A DNA stretch of 64,000 nt from Helichrysum umbraculigerum (lineage: Eukaryota; Streptophyta; Magnoliopsida; Asterales; Asteraceae). Made by a program: the position numbers and the translations under genes. The notes under the pieces are model-generated. The model saw nothing but the letters and a program-made list of their open reading frames with translations, did no database searches and was not told where the DNA came from. This document shows, one piece after another, positions 48,314 to 59,268 of this stretch. The stretch is taken from assembly GCA_949592205.1 (NCBI GenBank), contig CATIUR010000004.1, positions 5,955,001 to 6,019,000 on the forward strand. Reading direction: 5' to 3'. How positions within the stretch are numbered: the first letter of the stretch is position 1; the number at the start of each line of letters is the position of its first letter.

Positions 48314-48794
48314 TGTAACTACTTTAATTGAAGAGAATCGAATTACAGATAAACCTCAGTTGATTGAAAGAACACATACCATATAACCGCAATCCAAGCG
48401 TAAATACTTTTGGATGTAAATTTAATTCTAGATGTGTACAGTTGGTTGTATATATGTGTATCAATCTTTATGTGTACATGACTGAATGTGTATTAACGAC
48501 ATTAAATATACATAATGATGTATATAATTGTATATATACATGTAGACGTACATAAGTGTGTATGTTATGAAAATATCAGATTCAGATCTGAAATAACGTA
48601 TGATTCAGTACTTGTAAGATGCGGTTAAATAGGGTATGATATAATTAAAAAGTTTATATGATACAGTATACAATATGTGCATATGCATGTTTATGTGTCA
48701 ATTTCAATGGAAAAATATGATAAATTTATGATTCAACGTCGACGAATGTAACATACACTTCAATTACACACTATGCAAAAGACCGATGAAGTAT
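48314..48794. other. Stretch between the CIPK fragment and the minisatellite, no gene seen
   Basis: AT-rich with many TGTATATATG-type words. No supported gene. It may be former 3' untranslated or flanking DNA of the CIPK gene. Confidence 0.45.
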
Positions 48795-49001
48795 AGAGGT
48801 GCATGTGAGAGGTAGACAAATACAGCTGCATCTTAAAAAAAAATTTATAACAGTAAGATGCAGTGATGTTAAGATGCAACGATTTTAAGATGTAATTATG
48901 TTAAGATGCAACGATATTATGTACAGAGGTAGATGAGAGGTAGATGAGAGGCAGACAATACAGCAGCATCTTAAGGAAAAATTATAACAGTAAGATGTAG
49001 T
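48795..49001. repeat. Left half of a TTAAGATGCAACGAT minisatellite
   Basis: Units of about 105-125 bp starting AGAGGTGCATGTGAGAGG or AGAGGTAGATGAGAGG and containing TACAGCTGCATCTTAA and repeated TTAAGATGCAACGAT words. The LTR element at 49002 interrupts it, and it continues at 57912. TTGCATCTTAA and TTAAGATGCAA are complementary, so units can fold. Confidence 0.82.
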
Positions 49002-49547
49002 TGTGACACCCTCAAATTTCGGTTTGCGGAAGCTGTCGGGTCGGGTGTCACTAAATCAAATATCACCGCATAAGATACATAATGAACGACTCTAAATGAG
49101 ACGTTTGAAAATAATTATACATTTCCCAAAATAGAACGTTTACAACGTTATGAGTTTAATAATAATTTCCAAATACATAATTTGAAAATACTAAAGTAGA
49201 TACAGAGTTGTCCCAATTGTTGAAAATATGCGACTCGAACTAATAAGATCTTGTAGCGATCCTAACCTGCTGGGCAACCTGAGAACACATGCTAAAACAG
49301 GTCAGCTATAAAGCTGGTGAGTTCATAGGATGGTTAGTTGAAAACATAAAGTAATAAAACAATTTATGTTTTGTAAAGTTGTTTCCAAAATCAGTGATTT
49401 TTGATATGTAATACGTTGAAGTTTGTAACGCCAATGTGTAAAGGTCTAATCTAGGTATTTCATACCTAACTAGTTTGAATTGTAAGTCTACCATTGAAAT
49501 TGTTTGTCTAACTTAATGTTCAATTACCCCGATATGGTTGGTTGCAT

Positions 49548-49860
49548 TGTTACAAGTTACTTAGACTTGTTTGTCTTAAATTGATACAAGTTACAACGAC
49601 TTGTTTGTTTGAAAATACTACAAGTACAACGACTTGTCTGATTGAAAATGATACAAGTACAACGACTTGTCTGCTTGAAAATAATACAAGTACAACGACT
49701 TGTCTGATTGAAGTTGTGCCCACTGCAATACCGTGGCATCGTTTTGTACCCACTTTACCGTGGTATCGTTTTGTGCCCGCTGCAATACCGTGGCATCGTT
49801 TCTGAAGTGCTCGAGAGCATAGTTGAAATGTAGAGCTAGTAGTACTACGACATACTAGCT
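49548..49860. repeat. Ladder of ACAAGT...ACTTGT units and further inverted pairs
   Basis: Four units of about 37 bp carry TACAAGTACAACGACTTGT or a close variant. They are followed by three units with TACCGTGGCATCG or TACCGTGGTATCG, then inverted pairs such as GTGCTCGAGAGCA and AGCTAGTAGTACTACGACATACTAGCT-type arms. The same block recurs in the other LTR at 55533-55845. Confidence 0.8.
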
Positions 49861-50809
49861 ATTTCAAATAAGTGTCGACCGTACAACGACGCGTCCGACT
49901 TGAATGATTGTGTTTGTATGATTGTATGTATACTAATATACATAAATATTATTGAAGTTAGCACCAAGTGCTCATGATAATATATAAACATGTAGATATA
50001 TATATATATATATATATAGATACATATATTTGTCAAATGAGCAAACGTAAGTAACAATCGTGACACGCATGAAAATAGTTGATTGTATCTAAATACGTAT
50101 AAGCAAATATTTAGATATTAAGTAATACGTTGGTCCTAGGTATGAATACTCATCACCTAGTTGAATTGTATTAGTATAAAGGATCTATACTAACATATGA
50201 TGCTATCGTATACTTCTAGCCTAAAGCCTAGCAAGTATATTTGGGTTTTGAATTGTATTGGCAATATTAGTTCCTAAAAGAGAAACTGATCCTGTAAATG
50301 TATGTATGTCGTCTAGTGTAGGTAGAACTAACCAGTTCTAATGTATTTGATAATATTGTCCCGCGACAATATGGCCAATGAATAGTAATAACTATATCCA
50401 GTTATACCTAAGTAATTGTTTTCCAACAATCTGATAGTGTACGATTGTGACCTATCTAGGTTAGGTCTTGATATTGTTCCAAAACAATGTGTTGGGTGTA
50501 ATTCCTAAGTATTACACATTTGTATTACATACAGTAATAAGATTGATTGTGAATTATAAAAGATTATTAATATAATTCGAAAACAGTTGTTGTGCATGTG
50601 TTTCACCCCAAAAACAGTAAAACAGTTGAAAGAGTGGGGCTATGAAACTCACCTGTGAATTGTTAGCGATACGATGATACGCGCGTCGTCCAAATGGTAA
50701 CCTTCTAGTGTCCTAAACACGTGAGGTTATATAAGTATGAGACAAATCAGTTTGTCTAAGCGAGTTGTTCATGTGTGCATTTGTTGCTGAAGTCTGGGAA
50801 TGGTGTACG

Positions 50810-50897
50810 GGGGTCCGGGGGCAGCGCCCCTGGTAGCGGGGTCCAAGGGGCGGCAGCCCCTGGCGGGGTCCAAGGGGCAGAGCCCCTGGCTGGGGTC
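50810..50897. repeat. GGGGTCC...GGGGCAGCGCCCC array
   Basis: Three or four units of the form GGGGTCC(AA)GGGGCNGNGCCCCTGG. Each has a GGGGC/GCCCC stem with a short variable middle (AGC, GGCA, AGA). Very GC-rich against an AT-rich LTR. Repeated at 56793-56880. Confidence 0.88.
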
Positions 50898-51038
50898 GAG
50901 CTGCCAGGTCAGCTTGGAAAATTTTTATTTCTACTACTTTACTTTAAAGAAAACGTGTTCGGAATCCAAATTCGGGTAAAATCGAGTGGTAAAATTTGGT
51001 TGTCAATACTTAGTGAAAAACATAGGTTTTTAAGGTTC

Positions 51039-51272
51039 TGCGACGTCAGATGCGACGTCAGATGCGACGTCAGCTGCGACGTAGGGTCGTGCGTCGCTAT
51101 GTGCGACGTCGCAATTTAATGCGACGTTGTGCGTTACGTCGCAATGTGCGACGTTTAAGATTTACTGCGACGTAGGGTGTTACGTCGCATCATGCGACGT
51201 TGAGATGTTTTTGCGACGTTGGCTGCGACGTCGGCTGCGACGTCGCAGCACTGTTTTTGGTCTCTGCGACGT
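51039..51272. repeat. TGCGACGT array in the 3' LTR, about 13 copies
   Basis: TGCGACGT recurs about thirteen times, some extended to the 12-bp palindrome TGCGACGTCGCA, plus reverse half-sites TACGTCGCA. Spacers such as AGGGTCGTG and TTTAAGATTTAC are irregular. The block is 234 bp here and 291 bp in the other LTR. Confidence 0.92.
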
Positions 51273-52343
51273 AGCGATCTGATCGCCGGAGTTTGAGCCG
51301 AAAACGAGTTTTTCGGCCTCCGTTGAGTCTGATTCTTTTACCCAACCCGTAACTAAGTATTTTAAGCTTATCTAAACTGCAAACAAGCAAAATAACAAGG
51401 TTTTCAGAGATTTCGAGAATTGTCGGAAACTTACAAATCCGCGCGAGGAGAATCCGAAAAGATAGGATTGTAGATCGTTGCGTGGTGATCGTTTTTCCCT
51501 AAAGGAGCTTTGAGATTGGAGGTCGTTTGACGGTGGTTTTTGGCGGATTATGGTGGTGGTGGTGGTAGGTTGTAGAGAGAGAGATGAGAGAAAAGGTAGG
51601 TGAAAAAGAAGAAGAAAATGAAGAAATGAGGTGGGAGTTTGGGTTTTTGTTAAAACTCAGATCCCTAACTCGTGTACTGTGGTCTCCAACCACAGTACAA
51701 AATGTCCGTGATTTCGTACCCGTTTAAAATGTAGATTTATTATTTAAATCCATAATTTTGTTTATATCATTTTGTAAATATTTTTAATAAAATATTTCAC
51801 TTGAACTATAAAATGTCATTATTCAAAGTTTAAAATCGGCGCGAAATTTGACTTTTTGACCGGGTGTTACATTCTCCCCCTGTTAAGAAAATTTCGTCCC
51901 GAAATTTAAAGTGATGTCAGGGTTGCGCCTGGTCTGGGGAGCAATGCACGTACGAGGTATTTGTTGAATAGATTGCAGACACATGATGTCTATAACGAGG
52001 TTGAATAGTAGTCACTCCATGACCGCATCATGTTTAATCGTTGTGGTCACATTCTGACTGTTTTGTAATTGGTTATATCAGGGCTGAGCGATTTATCGTT
52101 GAGTCGATTAGTCTACTGAAAGTAAACATTGAGTTTGGTTGGTGAGTGTTCTATCGATTGGTCTGCTGAAAGCAAACTTTGGGTTTTATGTGGGCCTAGG
52201 TCAACTAGCCCTAAGATGTGATCGACATTAAGTCGTTAAAATGATGGTGGGGACAATAAGTACACGTTTAGCGAATCTAAAATTGAAGAGTTATGTTTTC
52301 GAGGAGAGGTTGTACTTACATTATTGTTGGAGATTTATTTGAT

Positions 52344-53315
52344 TTACTCGGAGTCGATTAGGTGAATTTTGCGTCTTTTTGGGCAGTCCTTCTTGTAATG
52401 ACCAGGTTCCTTACATTTGAAGCATATCCTTCGAGAGTCGGGATTGGCGGGAACTCTGCAGTCCCGGATTACGTGACCATATCGTTGGCATCTTTCGCAG
52501 GGTAATCCGCAAAATCCGTCATGATGACGTTTGCAGCCGTGACAAAATGGTTTGTTACCCGCATAGCCTTGTCTGTCGTTGGGTTCAGCAGCGTAGGACC
52601 TCAAGGGTTCAGGTTGATTCGTTGGGTTTTGGCTAGAGCTGGAACTTCCATTTCCTTTTTGTTGATTGTTTTCTGTTGCAGGTGGCCCACGTCGAACCAC
52701 CTGTGCCATGAGTCTGTGGGCCATGCGAATAGCCTCTTCAATAGTAGTGGGTTTAGAGGCGGTGACCATTCCCTCAATTAGCAACGGGAGTCCAACAATG
52801 TACCTCCCGATTCGTTTGTTTTCAGGGTTTACTATGTTTGGACAAAGGGATGCTAGTTGTTGGAAGCGATTGGTATATGTTTCAATGTCGTTGTCCTTTA
52901 CGGTGAGATACCAAAGTTCGTCCTCAAGTTTGTGAAGTACTTCGATGGGACAATACTTGTCCTTCATGAGTTGTTTCAGGTCTTCCCACGGAAGTTCGTG
53001 AGCAGTGTCGTTTCCTACAGTTCGGGCGTGAAAATTCCACCAGGTAGAGGCATCATCCTGGAGGGTGTACGTGGCGTACAAGACTTTGCAGTCGTCGGGG
53101 CAGTTGCACATGTGGAAAATAGATTCAATTCTCTCGAACCATCGAATTAATCCGACAGCTCCTTCAGTTCCGACGAAGTTTGGTGGCTCGCACCTCAGGA
53201 AATCCCTAAAAGTGCAAGGCTTTACTTGGCTATGAGTAGCTAGAGTCGCAGTCACTGCTTGATTAATGATTTGATCTTGCTCAGCTCGAGTGAAAGTTGG
53301 TCGTTTAGGTGGCAT
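52344..53315 (-). CDS. Gag polyprotein of the gag-only element
   Basis: An intact frame of about 323 residues. The ATG at 53315 (MPPKRPTFTRAEQDQ) is preferred over upstream non-ATG codons. The central region (RWFERIESIFHMCNCPDD, VLYATYTLQDDASTWW, YTNRFQQLASLCPN) matches the Ty3/gypsy capsid domain. A Ser/Asn/Gln-rich linker follows, and then two CCHC zinc knuckles, CERCQRYGHVIRDC and CFKCKEPGHYKKDC, for RNA packaging. The stop comes right after RRKIHLIDSE, with no protease frame behind it. No internal stops are present, so the capsid protein has probably stayed functional, either because insertion is recent or because gag is under selection in non-autonomous elements. It runs opposite to the CIPK fragment and the RING gene. 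Confidence 0.93.
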   Translation of the reverse strand: MPPKRPTFTRAEQDQIINQAVTATLATHSQVKPCTFRDFLRCEPPNFVGTEGAVGLIRWFERIESIFHMCNCPDDCKVLYATYTLQDDASTWWNFHARTVGNDTAHELPWEDLKQLMKDKYCPIEVLHKLEDELWYLTVKDNDIETYTNRFQQLASLCPNIVNPENKRIGRYIVGLPLLIEGMVTASKPTTIEEAIRMAHRLMAQVVRRGPPATENNQQKGNGSSSSSQNPTNQPEPLRSYAAEPNDRQGYAGNKPFCHGCKRHHDGFCGLPCERCQRYGHVIRDCRVPANPDSRRICFKCKEPGHYKKDCPKRRKIHLIDSE

Positions 53316-54971
53316 GATTCTTGAACAAGAATGAAATGACAAAGTGTGAGATCTTTAATCAAAGATGATGATTATTACAATGACATAAGTAGCTAACTTG
53401 AGTTGGAATTTATGATACACGGGATCCTACGATCCTTGACGTTGAAGTTTTTGATATTGTAGGTGGCAGGCGCATCACTGCCCTTTTGTATTGTTGATAC
53501 AACAGTTTAAGTAACCGTTGTCTAGTTTTCTTTAGTTAAGTTATCATGAATCTCATGTTTTCCGAGTGTTGTGACCAGTTGAGTTGTAGTTTCTAGGTGC
53601 GGTCGTACCATGACCGAGTTGCGTTTTCTATGTAGTCAATCCAAGACTATGTTGTTGTGGGTAGTCCAATGGACTATATCGTAGTACTAGAATATCGTAC
53701 GGCCATTCATACCTGTGTATGTGACAACTACCGTGTTCTCGGTGGTGTTGAAGCAGGGTCCACCAACACAACCCATGTGTGTGGTGACATCATTGTGTAT
53801 TTATTGATTAAAGCATTACATGCTAAATTGGTAGTATATACATATATGGTGTACACGTAACTATGCAAGCATACGTACATAATAAGAGTCAGGTGTGGCA
53901 CCTCGTGCCCAGTGAAGTAAGGGTATATGTATATGTGTCAGTCGTACATGCAACTATAACAAGTCTACATGCATAATTGAAGTAGCACCAAGTGCTATAA
54001 TGCAGTGCTATCAGCACAGTAATTGAAATACTAATATTTTGTAATTGTAGTACCAAAGTACCATGAAACGCAGCACTACGTGCTGTAATGAAGTGCCCGC
54101 GGCATTGAAATTGTAGTACCCGTGTACTATGAGTGTGGCATCAACATGCTATAATTTGTAGTGTTGACCTATTGTGAAGGTTGCACTAACGTGCTCAAGT
54201 TGTGGTATTAACATACCTTGAAATCGTAGCACTACGTGCCATGTATTGTTTGATTTGTAGCCCCAAAGCCAAAATGTGTTTGAAGTTCGAATTTCTCAGT
54301 TGTAACACAGAAGCTAAAGTGTGAGTGCCAAGGCACTAAAGTATTGAATTGATTGATCTACATGATCAAATTGTGATTCGAAAAAAAAAATTTTGTTGTG
54401 GACTTAGTCAACACTAATCCGATTGTGATCCATATGGTCAAAGTTGAAAAGTTGTCAGTTTGTTTTAAGTTTCGTGAAGGTTTAGCATGTGCGGGTTTCC
54501 ATTCCCATTGATGACGTTTGTACCTCCTTCCCGAGGTTCAGTGATATAGGTGATATCCTCCTATGCGTACATAAGGAGAAAAATGTCGAGTCGTGATAGT
54601 CAAGAAGACGGCGATGTGCCTCTTCACGGGTAAATAATAGTACAGCGGAATTTTGTTGTATATACATACTTATTATATATATAGGTATGTAATAGTAGTA
54701 CACGTGTAAGGCCTATTAATATATACCTACAGTACATATAATAGCCTAAAATGTCTAGCACATAACAATCAGAGTCAACTACGCATTCCTGTTTCAGTAT
54801 AACCCCTTTCAAATCTTACATCATCTTTATTTAATTGTACATAGTTAGCTACGCTATGTTAAATTAAACTCGTATGATGTAATCCCTGAACCAGTCGTAC
54901 CTAACGAGGAATACTGCCTAACAGTCATAGTCTAGGCCCTCTAAATGCAACCTAGTTCACTATAACCTTAG
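53316..54971 (-). other. Long 5' leader of the gag-only element
   Basis: 1.66 kb between PBS and gag with no long ORF on the minus strand. It contains the variable-palindrome ladder at 53985-54240. Such a leader would hold dimerisation and packaging signals. That role is inferred and no specific signal is identifiable. Confidence 0.6.
53985..54240. repeat. Variable-palindrome ladder in the 5' leader
   Basis: Eight or so units of about 25-40 bp, each a GTAG/GTGG/GCAG-type start followed by a short palindrome with a 3-4 base loop: AGCACCAAGTGCT, AGTACCAAAGTACC, GCACTACGTGC, GTACCCGTGTAC, GCATCAACATGC, GCACTAACGTGC, GTATTAACATAC, GCACTACGTGC. The stem letters differ between units, but both sides change together. 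Confidence 0.8.
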
Positions 54972-54983
54972 GCTCTGATACCA
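54972..54983 (-). other. Primer-binding site for initiator tRNA-Met (gag-only element)
   Basis: The minus strand reads TGGTATCAGAGC, three bases inside the 5' LTR edge at 54987. It sets the element's orientation. Confidence 0.93.
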
Positions 54984-54986
54984 ATC

Positions 54987-57911
54987 TGTGACACCCTCAA
55001 ATTTCGGTTTGCGGAAGCTGTCGGGTCGGGTGTCACTAAATCAAATATCACCGCATAAGATACATAATGAACGACTCTAAATGAGACGTTTGAAAATAAT
55101 TATACATTTCCCAAAATAGAACGTTTACAACGTTATGAGTTTAATAATAATTTCCAAATACATAATTTGAAAATACTAAAGTAGATACAGAGTTGTCCCA
55201 ATTGTTGAAAATATGCGACTCGAACTAATAAGATCTTGTAGCGATCCTAACCTGCTGGGCAACCTGAGAACACATGCTAAAACAGGTCAGCTATAAAGCT
55301 GGTGAGTTCATAGGATGGTTAGTTGAAAACATAAAGTAATAAAACAATTTATGTTTTGTAAAGTTGTTTCCAAAATCAGTGATTTTTGATATGTAATACG
55401 TTGAAGTTTGTAACGCCAATGTGTAAAGGTCTAATCTAGGTATTTCATACCTAACTAGTTTGAATTGTAAGTCTACCATTGAAATTGTTTGTCTAACTTA
55501 ATGTTCAATTACCCCGATATGGTTGGTTGCATTGTTACAAGTTACTTAGACTTGTTTGTCTTAAATTGATACAAGTTACAACGACTTGTTTGTTTGAAAA
55601 TACTACAAGTACAACGACTTGTCTGATTGAAAATGATACAAGTACAACGACTTGTCTGCTTGAAAATAATACAAGTACAACGACTTGTCTGATTGAAGTT
55701 GTGCCCACTGCAATACCGTGGCATCGTTTTGTACCCACTTTACCGTGGTATCGTTTTGTGCCCGCTGCAATACCGCGGCATCGTTTCTGAAGTGCTCGAG
55801 AGCATAGTTGAAATGTAGAGCTAGTAGTACTACGACATACTAGCTATTTCAAATAAGTGTCGACCGTACAACGACGCGTCCGACTTGAATGATTGTGTTT
55901 GTATGATTGTATGTATACTAATATACATAAATATTATTGAAGTTAGCACCAAGTGCTCATGATAATATATAAACATGTAGATATATATATATATATATAT
56001 AGATACATATATTTGTCAAATGAGCAAACGTAAGTAACAATCGTGACACGCATGAAAATAGTTGATTGTATCTAAATACGTATAAGCAAATATTTAGATA
56101 TTAAGTAATACGTTGGTCCTAGGTATGAATACTCATCACCTAGTTGAATTGTATTAGTATAAAGGATCTATACTAACATATGATGCTATCGTATACTTCT
56201 AGCCTAAAGCCTAGCAAGTATATTTGGGTTTTGAATTGTATTGGCAATATTAGTTCCTAAAAGAGAAACTGATCCTGTAAATGTATGTATGTCGTCTAGT
56301 GTAGGTAGAACTAACCAGTTCTAATGTATTTGATAATATTGTCCCGCGACAATATGGCCAATGAATAGTAATAACTATATCCAGTTATACCTAAGTAATT
56401 GTTTTCCAACAATCTGATAGTGTACGATTGTGACCTATCTAGGTTAGGTCTTGATATTGTTCCAAAACAATGTGTTGGGTGTAATTCCTAAGTATTACAC
56501 ATTTGTATTACATACAGTAATAAGATTGATTGTGAATTATAAAAGATTATTAATATAATTCGAAAACAGTTGTTGTGCATGTGTTTCACCCCAAAAACAG
56601 TAAAACAGTTGAAAGAGTGGGGCTATGAAACTCACCTGTGAATTGTTAGCGATACGATGATACGCGCGTCGTCCAAATGGTAACCTTCTAGTGTCCTAAA
56701 CACGTGAGGTTATATAAGTATGAGACAAATCAGTTTGTCTAAGCGAGTTGTTCATGTGTGCATTTGTTGCTGAAGTCTGGGAATGGTGTACGGGGGTCCG
56801 GGGGCAGCGCCCCTGGTAGCGGGGTCCAAGGGGCGGCAGCCCCTGGCGGGGTCCAAGGGGCAGAGCCCCTGGCTGGGGTCGAGCTGCCAGGTCAGCTTGG
56901 AAAATTTTTATTTCTACTACTTTACTTTAAAGAAAACGTGTTCGGAATCCAAATTCGGGTAAAATCGAGTGGTAAAATTTGGTTGTCAATACTTAGTGAA
57001 AAACATAGGTTTTTAAGGTTCTGCGACGTCAGATGCGACGTCAGATGCGACGTCAGCTGCGACGTAGGGTCGTGCGTCGCTATGTGCGACGTCGCAATTT
57101 AATGCGACGTCAGCTGCGACGTAGGGTCGTGCGTCGCTATGTGCGACGTCGCAATTTAATGCGACGTTGTGCGTTACGTCGCAATGTGCGACGTTTAAGA
57201 TTTACTGCGACGTAGGGTGTTACGTCGCATCATGCGACGTTGAGATGTTTTTGCGACGTTGGCTGCGACGTCGGCTGCGACGTCGCAGCACTGTTTTTGG
57301 TCTCTGCGACGTAGCGATCTGATCGCCGGAGTTTGAGCCGAAAACGAGTTTTTCGGCCTCCGTTGAGTCTGATTCTTTTACCCAACCCGTAACTAAGTAT
57401 TTTAAGCTTATCTAAACTGCAAACAAGCAAAATAACAAGGTTTTCAGAGATTTCGAGAATTGTCGGAAACTTACAAATCCGCGCGAGGAGAATCCGAAAA
57501 GATAGGATTGTAGATCGTTGCGTGGTGATCGTTTTTCCCTAAAGGAGCTTTGAGATTGGAGGTCGTTTGACGGTGGTTTTTGGCGGATTATGGTGGTGGT
57601 GGTGGTAGGTTGTAGAGAGAGAGATGAGAGAAAAGGTAGGTGAAAAAGAAGAAGAAAATGAAGAAATGAGGTGGGAGTTTGGGTTTTTGTTAAAACTCAG
57701 ATCCCTAACTCGTGTACTGTGGTCTCCAACCACAGTACAAAATGTCCGTGATTTCGTACCCGTTTAAAATGTAGATTTATTATTTAAATCCATAATTTTG
57801 TTTATATCATTTTGTAAATATTTTTAATAAAATATTTCACTTGAACTATAAAATGTCATTATTCAAAGTTTAAAATCGGCGCGAAATTTGACTTTTTGAC
57901 CGGGTGTTACA
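54987..57911 (-). repeat. 5' LTR of the gag-only element, 2925 bp
   Basis: Nearly identical to 49002-51871. It is longer by 55 bp: a 57-bp expansion in the TGCGACGT array less 2 bp in the TA microsatellite. One visible substitution is TACCGCGGCATCG for TACCGTGGCATCG near 55773. Confidence 0.94.
57022..57312. repeat. Expanded TGCGACGT array in the 5' LTR, about 16 copies
   Basis: The same array as 51039-51272 with one additional 57-bp unit (TGCGACGTCAGC...GTCGCAATTTAA) repeated in tandem at about 57103-57159. The extra unit carries three more TGCGACGT motifs. The open frame through it encodes only Arg-rich repeat sequence and is not a gene. Confidence 0.92.
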
Positions 57912-58262
57912 GTAGTGATGTTAAGATGCAACGATTTTAAGATGTAATGATGTTAAGATGCAACGATATTATGTACAGAGGTGCAGGTGAGAGGCATGAA
58001 AATACAGTTGCATCTTAAGAAAAATTTGTAACGGTAAGATGTAGTGATGTTAAGATGTAATGATCTTAAGATGTACAGAGGTGCAGGTGAGATGCAGACA
58101 ATACAGTTGCATCTTAAGGAAAATTTGTAACGGTAAAATGCAATGATTTTAAGATGCAACGATTTTAAGATGTAATGATTTTAAAATGCAACGATATTAC
58201 GATTCAGTGATGTTAAGATGCAACGATATTACGATTCAGTGATGTTAAGATGCAACGACTTT
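57912..58262. repeat. Right half of the TTAAGATGCAACGAT minisatellite
   Basis: It continues the array interrupted at 49001: GTAGTGATGTTAAGATGCAACG, CAGAGGTGCAGGTGAGAGG, TACAGTTGCATCTTAAG and TAACGGTAAGATG words recur in units of about 105 bp. The final part consists of short CGATATTACGATTCAGTGATG repeats. Confidence 0.85.
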
Positions 58263-59268
58263 AAGTGCTAGTGAAATGAAGTAGCTTTACAATGCAATAT
58301 TGTCAATTAAAATTGAACTTGAAGTTTACAAAGCAATATGAACACCGTAACAATTGATATGGTAATTTGATTACTACGATAATCATTTATATTGTGTGAA
58401 AGGTCATACTTTAACAGAGTAGAATAATGATATTAATAAAAGAAAGACAACCATTCACTCTATCAAATACAAATCAAAAATAAGTAGTTGTCAATCTTGT
58501 TCGTCGAACACTTGTTGATATCAACCATCACATCTTGGCACTCACATCCTAATCAATTTGATTGAATGCCTTCACTTGAGTCTGAATATGCTTCACGTCA
58601 TCATTATATTGTTTGCTATAAATATATTGTCAAGTACTTTCTCCTTATGTTTACTTTCGAATCGTATGATGCAGGGTATCAAAACATAACGTGTGATGAA
58701 GTATACCTGAAAACAAATGCAGTATATATTACTAATTAACAATTACCAATAACATAGGCATGTTTCCGTATCACTCAAAAAAATCTCGCTCCTTGAATTT
58801 CTAAAAGTCGATGATATCAATGCTTGGCTTTTTCAGATTGAATCACATCGAAAAAGCATTAAACGAGTATGATGCAAGTAAATAAAGGCATTTAAAGAGT
58901 ATGATGCAGGTAAATAGAGGCATGATGAAGGTAAATAAAGGCATGATGCAGGTAAAAGCATTTAAAAAAAACATTGAAAGAGTATATGCGATGATTTATA
59001 TATGCTACTTAAAAAACGTTAAAAGCATTTAAATACTATGATGCAGGTAAATAAAATGCATGATGCAGGTAAAAATTTTTTTATATCATACATATAAGTA
59101 AGAACACACATCTCAGGATGCAGTAAAACAAAAAAATAAAACAAAATTAACATATATAAGCAGACATATATAAATCATCACATATTATCAACACAGAAAC
59201 TCATCATGCAGTGAAAAAAGCTCTTGATGCAGTTTACATGAAAAAATAAACGTAATAAACAAAAAAAC
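58263..59268. other. Stretch with GATGCAGGTAAATAAAGGCAT repeats, possible intron
   Basis: 58860-59060 has several copies of CATGATGCAGGTAAATAAAG-type units. On the minus strand about 58570-58620 could encode DDVKHIQTQVKAFNQID, which might be a further exon of the minus-strand gene at 59269-59608, but I cannot join it. Nothing else is recognised. Confidence 0.4.

Larger units (their letters stand above)
49002..51871 (-). repeat. 3' LTR of the gag-only element, 2870 bp
   Basis: On the minus strand it starts TGTAACACCCGG and ends GAGGGTGTCACA. It contains the ACAAGT...ACTTGT ladder (49548-49720), a GGGGTCC array (50810-50897), the TGCGACGT array (51039-51272) and a GA-rich stretch near 51560-51625. 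Confidence 0.93.
49002..57911 (-). mobile_element. Complete gag-only LTR retrotransposon (TR-GAG-like, chromovirus-derived)
   Basis: Two long LTRs (49002-51871 and 54987-57911), an exact GTAGT duplication (48997-49001 and 57912-57916), a tRNA-Met PBS, one gag ORF and a purine tract (minus strand AACAGGGGGAGAA next to 51871). The 3.1 kb interior lacks protease, RT, RNase H and integrase. The gag frame is followed by about 470 non-coding bases ending in the same TTTCGGGACGAAATTT leader-to-LTR segment seen downstream of pol in element A (CTCGGGACGAGATTT). A pol deletion that kept both ends explains this. The LTRs differ by a 57-bp array expansion, a 2-bp TA slip and very few substitutions, so insertion is recent. 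It would depend on pol from relatives such as element A. Confidence 0.9.

Noticed and set aside
50775..51119. Gly/Ala-rich frame of 114 codons, repeated at 56758-57102, and an Arg-rich frame at 57033-57215
   Set aside because: They are products of the GGGGTCC and TGCGACGT arrays in the LTRs, not codon-selected sequence.
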